From positions 1 through 11,145 of the forward strand of contig JAEUIX010000133.1 in NCBI GenBank assembly GCA_016794945.1: a stretch of 11,145 nt of DNA, in the 5' to 3' direction. Origin of the DNA: Phycisphaerae bacterium (GTDB lineage Bacteria > Planctomycetota > Phycisphaerae > Phycisphaerales > UBA1924). Below are positions 1 through 5,982 of the stretch, one piece after another. Made by a program: the position numbers and the translations under genes. A model generated the notes under the pieces. That model saw only the letters and a program-made list of their open reading frames with translations, did not search any database and was not told where the DNA came from. Within the stretch, counting starts at the first letter, position 1, and each line of letters opens with the position of its first letter.

Positions 1-1163
1 CCGTCTCCCGCCCCATCGCCCGCATCACGGGAGTGGGGGGCCGCTGGCTCATCCAGCCCGGCCACACCCCGCGCCTCCACCTCGCCGGCGCCGGCACCGC
101 CGTCCGCTTCCTCACCGCCGCCGCCCTGCTCGCCCCGCCCGGCGCCGCCATCGAGATCGACGGCGACGACCGCATGCGCCAACGCCCCATCGCCGACCTC
201 ACCGACGCCCTCGCCCTGCTCGGCGCTTCGGTCCAATCCACGGGCGCTCCCGCCCGCCTGCCCCTGCGCATCATGCCCCCGCGCGATCTCGCCTCCCTGC
301 CCGCCCGCGTCGCCTTCACCGACCCGCCCTCCAGCCAGTTCATCTCCGCCCTCATGCTCGCGGCGTGCTTCCTCCCACGCCCGCTCACCATCGAAGTCCG
401 CGGCCAACTCGTCAGCGAGCCCTACGTCGACATGACCTGGAAACTCATCCAGCGCGCCCTCCGCCGCACCCCCATCACCTCGCACACGCGCGGCGTCCTT
501 TCCTTCCGCTTCCCCGTCGTCCTCCCCTACCACTACGCCCTCGACAACTAGCCCGCCGCACGCAGCTCCGCCGTCCTCACCGCCGCCGCCACGCTCTGCC
601 CCGGCGCGCGCATCACGCTCCCCGGCCTGCCGCCCGACCCCGAATCCAGCCTGCAGGGCGACGTCGGCTTTCTCCGCATCGCCCGCTTCATGGGCGCCAT
701 GATCGATCACGCCGGCTCCGGGGTCTCCGTCCGACCGCCCCCCGTCGCCATCAAGCCCATCCGCGGCGACTTCAACCCCATCCCCGACACGGCCATGAAC
801 GCCGCCGTCCTCGCCTGCTTCGCCGACGGCCCCTCCACGCTCCGCGGCCTGCGCACGCTCCGACTCAAGGAGTCCGACCGCCTCGCGGCGCTCCAGACCG
901 AGCTCTCCCGCGTCGGCGCCCGCATCGCCATCGACGCCGACGACGGCGACCAGTCACTCCAGATCACTCCGCCCTCCACGCCCCTGCCCGCGCAGCGCAC
1001 GCCCATCGTCTTCCAGACCTACAACGACCACCGCATCGCCATGGCGCTGGCGCTCATCGGCCTCCGCCGCCCGGGCGTCTCGATCGCCAACCCCGCCTGC
1101 GTCGCCAAGAGCTACCCAACCTTCTGGCGCGACCTGGCCGACACCCTGCAATCCCCCCGCTGA
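1..1163 (+). pseudogene. aroA: EPSP synthase (AroA), 5'-truncated by the window and interrupted by an in-frame TAG
   Basis: 3-Phosphoshikimate 1-carboxyvinyltransferase joins shikimate-3-phosphate and PEP in the cytoplasm (step six of the shikimate pathway). The frame is open from base 3 to the TGA at 1161-1163, except for a TAG at 549-551. Family motifs occur in order on both sides of it: GTAVRFLTAA, DRMRQRPIADL, SSQFISALMLAA and SEPYVDM before; SLQGDVGF, NPIPDTAMNAA, LRLKESDRLAAL, YNDHRIAMALAL and PACVAKSYPTF after. The first domain's beginning (about 70-80 residues) lies upstream of the window. The TAG falls where the family has a Y-x-x-E-P-D-A-S-x-A-S type substrate-binding segment; here the readout is YALDN-stop-PAARSSAVL, so this motif is also altered. 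The Asn of the usual NAGT motif is Gly (GAGT). No frameshift is needed to join the halves. I see no ribosome binding site before the ATG at 690, so a split two-chain enzyme looks unlikely. A sequencing error remains possible. Family identity is secure; loss of function is probable. Confidence 0.8.
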
Positions 1164-1171
1164 CCCGTGCC

Positions 1172-1190
1172 CCTCCGCGCCAATCCGTGT
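1172..1190 (+). repeat. Partial copy of the ATCCGCG-type dispersed repeat
   Basis: The segment CTCCGCGCCAATCCGTGTC resembles the middle and right part of the 36-base repeat at 4050-4085 and 4863-4898, with two ATCCGCG-like cores 10 bases apart. As in the other copies it is followed closely by a heptamer array. Divergent, so assignment is tentative. Confidence 0.4.
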
Positions 1191-1211
1191 CCCCTGGCCC
1201 TCCCTGCCATT

Positions 1212-1239
1212 CACTCAGCACTCAGCACTCCGCACTCAG
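1212..1239 (+). repeat. Tandem heptamer array (CACTCAG)x4
   Basis: Four direct units of seven bases: CACTCAG, CACTCAG, CACTCCG, CACTCAG, followed by AACT. One substitution separates the third unit from the rest. It has the same unit length, but a different sequence, as the CTCGCGA arrays at 4127-4156 and 4902-4924. Reminiscent in form of the heptameric STRR repeats of cyanobacteria; function unknown. Confidence 0.85.
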
Positions 1240-1339
1240 AACTTCGTCCCGCGCCTCCCCCAGCTTGCCCATCTCCCCATCCCGCCGGCCGAGCGCGCCC
1301 AGAAACCCCCTTGTTCCAAGCACTTTTCCGCTCAGCACC

Positions 1340-1367
1340 TTGACGCCACCCGTTCCCGGTGTACCTT
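1340..1367 (+). promoter_or_regulatory. Possible sigma70-type promoter for the PEP-CTERM gene
   Basis: TTGACG (1340-1345) matches five of six bases of the -35 consensus. A 16-base spacer leads to TACCTT (1362-1367), a weak -10 with three matches. It would give an untranslated leader of about 115 bases before the ATG at 1489. Assigned by eye. Confidence 0.35.
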
Positions 1368-1457
1368 CGACGCGGAGTCAGGTGAGAGCTTGTGGGTCAC
1401 AGGCTCTATTGATCGCGAGGAGTGCGTCGCCGCGGAGCTCCACCGCGGAACGCTATT

Positions 1458-1473
1458 CGGGCCATTCGGCCCG
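1458..1473 (+). promoter_or_regulatory. Leader hairpin abutting the ribosome binding site
   Basis: CGGGCC-ATTC-GGCCCG forms a six-base-pair stem with a four-base loop. It ends directly against the GGGAG Shine-Dalgarno at 1474-1478, ten bases before the ATG at 1489. The position could affect ribosome access or message stability. There is no T-tract, so it is not a terminator. Confidence 0.4.
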
Positions 1474-1488
1474 GGGAGAAGTGGTCAC

Positions 1489-2202
1489 ATGGTTCGTTCC
1501 GCTCTTGCCGTGACGGCGCTGCTCTGCGCCGCGGGCGCTTCGTACGGTCAGCTGTACAACAACGGCCCCATCGTCACGCACCCGGGTGGCATGACCGGCG
1601 CCGCCGCCGGCGCCGACCGCAGCGCCATCAGCCCCACCGGCGGCACCTTCGGCTACGGCTCCGCCGCCGGAAACCGCCTGGCCGACGACTTCCTCAGCGA
1701 CGCCTCCTGGCAGATCACCTCGATCTCCTTCTTCGTCTACACCACCGGTGCCACCGCCCCCACGGTCACCGCCGCCACGCTCCGCATCTGGGACGCCGCT
1801 CCCAACGCCGGCGGCAACATCATCTGGGGTGACGCCACCACGAACGTCCTCACCAGCGTCGCGTTCACCAACATCTACCGCACCACCGGCACCGACACGG
1901 CCGGCACCACCCGCCGCATCCAGGAGGTCGTCATCAACATGCCGAACCTCGTGCTCGGCGCCGGCACCTTCTGGCTCGACTGGAGCTTCACCGGCGGCAG
2001 CTTCGTCCCGCCCGTCAGCAGCACCGTCGCCCCCGTCGGCGGCAACGCGTTGCAGTTCCTCAACTCGAGCCAGGCTTGGAACCCGCTCGCCGAAGCCACC
2101 GCCGGCGTCACCCTCCCCTTCATCATCTACGGCGTTCCCTCGCCGTCCGCCGCCGCGGGCCTCGGCCTGATCGGCCTCGTCGGCCTGCGTCGCCGCCGCT
2201 AA
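1489..2202 (+). CDS. Secreted protein with PEP-CTERM-like sorting tail
   Basis: A 237-residue exported protein of unknown function. Residues 1-20 are a signal peptide ([20 protein letters not shown], cleavage probably before Gln21). The body (about 21-212) is rich in Gly, Thr, Ala and Asn and reads as a beta-rich extracellular domain; it contains only Cys13, inside the signal peptide. The last 22 residues form a sorting signal: VPSP at 216-219, a hydrophobic Ala/Gly/Leu helix at about 220-233, then RRRR at the C-terminus. Such PEP-CTERM-type tails are processed by exosortase/archaeosortase-like enzymes at the membrane; planctomycete versions often replace the Glu of PEP, as here. The start at 1489 is chosen over an in-frame ATG at 1390 because it opens the signal peptide and has GGGAG at 1474-1478. 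The gene stands alone, with its own possible promoter and a terminator behind it. Export and tail are well supported; the role is not. Confidence 0.85.
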   Translation: MVRSALAVTALLCAAGASYGQLYNNGPIVTHPGGMTGAAAGADRSAISPTGGTFGYGSAAGNRLADDFLSDASWQITSISFFVYTTGATAPTVTAATLRIWDAAPNAGGNIIWGDATTNVLTSVAFTNIYRTTGTDTAGTTRRIQEVVINMPNLVLGAGTFWLDWSFTGGSFVPPVSSTVAPVGGNALQFLNSSQAWNPLAEATAGVTLPFIIYGVPSPSAAAGLGLIGLVGLRRRR

Positions 2203-2251
2203 GCCGGCCGGCGACTCAACCAGCGCACTCCTGGGGCTTCAACTGCCCTCA

Positions 2252-2288
2252 CCGGCCCGCCGTCCCCCGGCGGGCCGGCGTTCTTTTT
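2252..2288 (+). terminator. Intrinsic terminator of the PEP-CTERM gene
   Basis: A perfect ten-base-pair stem (CCGGCCCGCC at 2252-2261 and GGCGGGCCGG at 2269-2278) with a seven-base loop is followed after a few bases by TTCTTTTT (2281-2288). It sits 50 bases after the stop at 2202 and separates that gene from icd. Confidence 0.9.
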
Positions 2289-2380
2289 GGCCCGGCCGTA
2301 CCCGCCCATGCCCCCGCGCAGCGCGGTATCCTGTCGCTCTGTCCCGTTCCGATGCCCCGTCCCAACGCAGGAACCCGCGA

Positions 2381-3883
<1,503 letters not shown>

Positions 3884-4049
3884 GGTCAAGTCTGTTGTTG
3901 TTGGTCGCTTCGCATATTGCAGGTCTCTCATCCCGGAGGGATGAGACAGTGTTGCCAGGGGTGGCCGTAAACCCTTGGGAAGCAGTCCCAACAACACCGT
4001 TGCCCCTTTTCCTCCTTCCCCCAGCGAGGTAGGTGAGCGGCCGTGCCCC

Positions 4050-4085
4050 GATCCGCATCCATCCACGCCAATCCGCGGCCTGCCC
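4050..4085 (+). repeat. ATCCGCG-type decamer repeat, copy 1
   Basis: A 36-base block containing ATCCGC, ATCCACG and ATCCGCG cores at ten-base spacing and ending GGCCTGCCC. It matches the block at 4863-4898 in 31 of 36 positions, counted by eye. Four of the five differences interrupt the period in this copy, so the copy at 4863 is the more regular. Confidence 0.8.
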
Positions 4086-4126
4086 GCCCCCGCCCCCCGC
4101 ATCTTCTTCCGCCTTCCCTGCCTTTC

Positions 4127-4156
4127 CTCGCGACTCGCGACTCGCGTCTCGCGACT
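4127..4156 (+). repeat. Tandem heptamer array (CTCGCGA)x4
   Basis: Units CTCGCGA, CTCGCGA, CTCGCGT, CTCGCGA followed by CT. The array ends five bases before the AAGGA Shine-Dalgarno of the VOC gene (4161-4165), so it would lie in the leader of any transcript starting upstream. Confidence 0.85.
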
Positions 4157-4172
4157 TCCCAAGGACCATCCC

Positions 4173-4577
4173 ATGGAACTCGGCAACTTCTCCGTCAGCC
4201 TCACCGTCAAAGACCTCGCCGCCTCCCGCGCCTTCTACGAGAAGCTCGGCTTCACCATCGTCGCCGGCGACCCCGCCCAGAACTGGATCGTCCTCCAGAG
4301 CGGCGCGGCACGCATCGGCCTCTTCCAGGGCATGTTCGACCGCAACATGCTCACCTTCAACCCCGGTTGGGACGCCTCCAAGAACACCCTCCCCAACTTC
4401 ACCGACGTCCGCGACATCCAGAAAACCCTCCAGTCCCGCGGCATCTCCCCCAACCCCGCCGCCGATGAGTCCACCTCCGGCCCCGGCTACTTCATGATCG
4501 CCGACCCCGACGGCAACCCCATCCTCTTCGATCAGCACGTCCCCAGCCCCGCTTCCTTCTCTCCCCGCAAGCCATAG
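4173..4577 (+). CDS. VOC superfamily (glyoxalase/bleomycin-resistance fold) protein
   Basis: A 134-residue soluble protein of the vicinal oxygen chelate fold. It shows the usual pattern: strand FSVSLTVKDLAASRAFYEKLGF (6-27), strand IVLQSGAARIGLFQ (39-52) and the closing motif GPGYFMIADPDGNPILFDQH (103-122). Many family members bind a metal with His/Gln and Glu ligands. Here the first ligand place (usually His in 'HVxLxVxD') is Ser7 or Ser9 and the last (usually Glu in 'xxxExxxP' endings) is Asp120, so a glyoxalase I-type metal site is doubtful. A substrate-binding or resistance-type role is possible, but none can be named. The start at 4173 has AAGGA at 4161-4165, seven bases upstream; an in-frame upstream ATG at 3975 is rejected because it would translate the repeat module. 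The gene lies alone between two copies of that module. Confidence 0.92.
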   Translation: MELGNFSVSLTVKDLAASRAFYEKLGFTIVAGDPAQNWIVLQSGAARIGLFQGMFDRNMLTFNPGWDASKNTLPNFTDVRDIQKTLQSRGISPNPAADESTSGPGYFMIADPDGNPILFDQHVPSPASFSPRKP

Positions 4578-4620
4578 GCCCCGGCGCCATCGCCGCGCCT
4601 CGCGCCACCGCCCTCCCTCC

Positions 4621-4636
4621 CTCGCGGCTCGCGACT
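4621..4636 (+). repeat. Short heptamer array (CTCGCG[G/A])x2
   Basis: Units CTCGCGG and CTCGCGA followed by CT, a shortened relative of the arrays at 4127-4156 and 4902-4924. Here the array is not preceded by the decamer block. Confidence 0.6.
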
Positions 4637-4644
4637 TGCTCTCC

Positions 4645-4663
4645 CCGCCCGCGCAGCGGGCGG
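4645..4663. repeat. GC-rich inverted repeat
   Basis: CCGCCCGC-GCA-GCGGGCGG, a perfect eight-base-pair stem with a three-base loop, 68 bases after the VOC gene. No T-tract follows, so an intrinsic terminator is not supported. It may be another REP-like palindrome. Confidence 0.6.
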
Positions 4664-4678
4664 CCCCTGCTACAGCGT

Positions 4679-4727
4679 GCTGCTGGCACTCAATCCTCCA
4701 GTGGGCTGCTGGTAACCCATCCTCCAG
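4679..4727 (+). repeat. Imperfect direct repeat, two 23-base units at a 26-base period
   Basis: Units at 4679-4701 and 4705-4727 share GCTGCTGG at the left and ATCCTCCAG at the right, with 19 of 23 positions identical and the differences confined to the centre. The right half, CCTCCAG, is the kind of sequence seen in protein-binding direct repeats, but no known site is recognised. Confidence 0.65.
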
Positions 4728-4862
4728 CGCTCCCCCGCCTTTCATCCCGGAGGGATGATCGAATGTTGCCAGGGGTGGCTCTGCACCCCTGGAAAGCAGC
4801 CGCAACAACACCATTGCATATTTGCCTTCCTCTCCCAGTGGAATTGGCGCCCCCCGCGTCTC

Positions 4863-4898
4863 GATCCGCGTTCATCCGCGCTGATCCGCGGCCTGCCC
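4863..4898 (+). repeat. ATCCGCG-type decamer repeat, copy 2
   Basis: ATCCGCG recurs three times at exactly ten-base spacing (4864, 4874, 4884), with the linkers TTC and CTG between the cores, and is followed by GCCTGCCC. This is the most regular copy in the window. Confidence 0.85.
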
Positions 4899-4901
4899 TC
4901 C

Positions 4902-4924
4902 CTCGCGACTCGCGTCTCGCGACT
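4902..4924 (+). repeat. Tandem heptamer array (CTCGCGA)x3
   Basis: Units CTCGCGA, CTCGCGT, CTCGCGA followed by CT, directly abutting the decamer block. It is one unit shorter than the array at 4127-4156, and the variant unit with final T is again the second from last, which suggests gain or loss of a unit. Confidence 0.85.
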
Positions 4925-4975
4925 ACTCCCCCCCCAGGGTTTCTCCCAATTCTGCTCCCCCTGGCCTCACTCCCC

Positions 4976-5003
4976 TTGACAACCCAAACAAAGACCGTAT
5001 TCT
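4976..5003 (+). promoter_or_regulatory. Near-consensus promoter, predicted leaderless transcript
   Basis: TTGACA (4976-4981) is a perfect -35 match. After 16 bases comes TATTCT (4998-5003), four of six for the -10. The ATG of the next gene is at 5010, exactly where transcription would be expected to begin, and no Shine-Dalgarno precedes it. Confidence 0.65.
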
Positions 5004-5009
5004 CCCGCC

Positions 5010-5411
5010 ATGGCGCCCGCAGTTTCCATCCCCGCCGACGTCGCCGACCTCGCCCGCGCGGCCATTTCCGAGGGCATTTCCGCCCTCCGCTGGGTTGTCG
5101 CCCAGCGTTCCGAGTCGACCTCCAGCGTCGAGTCCGTCCGCCGCGCCGCCACCTCACTCCTTCAGTTCACCGACCGCATCCTCCGCCTGCCGCAGGCCGC
5201 CCCGGCACCCGCGCCGACCGCCGCCGCACCCGCCGCGCCGGCTCACCAACCGCCGCCACCCGCGCCACCCGCACCCGCCGCGCCCTCGCCCATCGCCATG
5301 CTCCTGGCCCGCGCCGGCGCCGATGGTTGCCCGCCCGATCCGCTCGATTCGCGCATCAGTGCACTGGCCGATCTCGCCGCGCTCCTTCCAGCGGCCACGT
5401 TCCCGCCCTGA
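5010..5411 (+). CDS. Hypothetical protein with Pro/Ala-rich linker
   Basis: I do not recognise this 133-residue protein. Residues about 8-61 look helical and amphipathic (DVADLARAAISEGISALRWV and SVESVRRAATSLLQFTDRIL segments). Residues 62-94 are an almost pure Pro/Ala linker. Residues 94-127 form a second short helical part (IAMLLARAG and LDSRISALADLAALL). There is no signal peptide or membrane segment, and the single Cys (107) shows no metal-site pattern, so it is probably cytoplasmic: two small helical modules on a flexible tether. The coding call rests on a strong promoter at the right place, a start with no upstream in-frame alternative of quality, and a protein that is sensible only in this frame. 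The transcript is predicted to be leaderless. The DUF1579 gene follows 80 bases later and may be co-transcribed. Confidence 0.7.
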   Translation: MAPAVSIPADVADLARAAISEGISALRWVVAQRSESTSSVESVRRAATSLLQFTDRILRLPQAAPAPAPTAAAPAAPAHQPPPPAPPAPAAPSPIAMLLARAGADGCPPDPLDSRISALADLAALLPAATFPP

Positions 5412-5491
5412 CCGCCGCGACGGCGTCCCTCGATCGCCGCCACAGGAACCTCCATCACCTTTCACCGCTCATCCGATTCCCGGAATCCAAC

Positions 5492-5971
5492 ATGCACCCC
5501 CCCGCCCAACCCCAGCACCACTGGCTCAAGAACCTCCTCGGCGACTGGTCGATCGAGACCGAGTGCGTCATGGGCCCCGATCAGCCCCCCATGAAGCTCA
5601 AGGGCCGCGAGTCCGTCCGCATGCTCGGCGACCTCTGGGCCGTCTGCGAGGGCGGCGGCCCCATGCACGACGGCGGCCAGATGTCCTTCATCATGACCCT
5701 CGGCTTCGATCCCGCCCGCGGCAAGTTCGTCGGCACATGGATCGGCTCGCCGATGTCCCACATGTTCGTCTACGAAGGCTCGCTCGACGCCGCAGAGCGC
5801 ACGCTCACGCTCGACACCACAGGCCCCAGCTTCACCGACCCCTCCCGGACCGAGCGCTACCAGGACATCATCACCATCGTCTCTCCCACCCAGCGCACGC
5901 TCACCAGCCGCACGCCCGGCCCCGACGGCTCCTGGGTCCAGTTCATGCACGCGGTCCTCACGCGCCGATAG
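5492..5971 (+). CDS. DUF1579 family protein
   Basis: A 159-residue soluble protein with the features of DUF1579: N-terminal HHWLKNLLGDWSIETECVM (9-27), then GRESVRMLGDLWAVCEGGG (38-56), MTLGFDPARGKFVGTWIGS (68-86), MFVYEGSLDAAERTLTL (91-107) and a C-terminal strand DGSWVQFMHAVLTRR. The family is thought to form a lipocalin-like beta barrel and has no established function; the name rests on motif recall, not a profile search. There is no signal peptide. The ATG at 5492 has GGAA at 5482-5485, a weak ribosome binding site, so translation could partly depend on the gene upstream. The stop at 5969-5971 faces the stop of the minus-strand cytochrome gene across 11 bases, with no terminator visible between them. 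Confidence 0.88.
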   Translation: MHPPAQPQHHWLKNLLGDWSIETECVMGPDQPPMKLKGRESVRMLGDLWAVCEGGGPMHDGGQMSFIMTLGFDPARGKFVGTWIGSPMSHMFVYEGSLDAAERTLTLDTTGPSFTDPSRTERYQDIITIVSPTQRTLTSRTPGPDGSWVQFMHAVLTRR

Positions 5972-5982
5972 CCCCGCGCCGA

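Larger units (their letters stand above)
1164..1488. other. Intergenic region between aroA and the PEP-CTERM gene
   Basis: No convincing gene is present in these 325 bases. The stretch holds a partial copy of the ATCCGCG-type repeat (1172-1190), a four-unit heptamer repeat (1212-1239), a possible promoter (1340-1367) and a leader of about 115 bases with a small hairpin just before the ribosome binding site of the next gene. No hairpin-plus-T-tract terminator for aroA is visible. Confidence 0.75.
3926..4156 (+). repeat. Composite intergenic repeat module, copy 1
   Basis: The module contains, in order: a perfect nine-base-pair hairpin (TCTCATCCC at 3926-3934, loop GGA, GGGATGAGA at 3938-3946); TGTTGCCAGGGGTGG (3950-3964), which starts a second hairpin pairing 3955-3962 with 3971-3978 through one G-T wobble; CAACAACACC (3989-3998); an ATCCGCG-type decamer block (4050-4085); and a CTCGCGA heptamer array (4127-4156). 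The same parts recur in the same order at 4742-4924. It lies between icd and the VOC gene, with the heptamer end reaching almost to that gene's ribosome binding site. REP-like in character; no associated transposase in the window. Confidence 0.8.
4742..4924 (+). repeat. Composite intergenic repeat module, copy 2
   Basis: Same order of parts as at 3926-4156: hairpin TCATCCC-GGA-GGGATGA (4742-4758); TGTTGCCAGGGGTGG (4764-4778), beginning a perfect nine-base-pair hairpin (CCAGGGGTG at 4769-4777 with CACCCCTGG at 4784-4792); CAACAACACC (4803-4812); decamer block (4863-4898); heptamers (4902-4924). Where copy 1 has a G-T pair in the second stem this copy has G-C, so pairing is kept while sequence varies. 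The spacing between parts is shorter than in copy 1. Confidence 0.8.
4578..5009. other. Intergenic region with repeats and the promoter of the next gene
   Basis: These 432 bases hold no convincing gene. They contain a two-unit CTCGCG heptamer (4621-4636), a GC-rich hairpin with an eight-base-pair stem (4645-4663), a 26-base-period direct repeat (4679-4727), the second composite repeat module (4742-4924) and a strong promoter (4976-5003). Apparent open frames here, on both strands, run through the repeats and are read as spurious. Confidence 0.75.

Noticed and set aside
549..551. TAG read as pyrrolysine or another recoded amino acid
   Set aside because: No pyrrolysine genes or recoding structure are visible, and EPSP synthase has no need of such a residue. 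A defect or a sequencing error is simpler.
690..1163. A separate gene encoding the C-terminal half of EPSP synthase
   Set aside because: No ribosome binding site or promoter precedes the ATG at 690, and aroA sequence continues in frame between 552 and 690.
3926..3998. Composite repeat as the intrinsic terminator of icd
   Set aside because: The first hairpin is not followed by a T-tract, and the sequence recurs after another gene at a very different distance. A termination role is possible but not shown.
4127..4924. Repeat arrays as a CRISPR locus
   Set aside because: Units are only 7 or 10 bases and directly tandem, with no spacers, and no cas genes are present.
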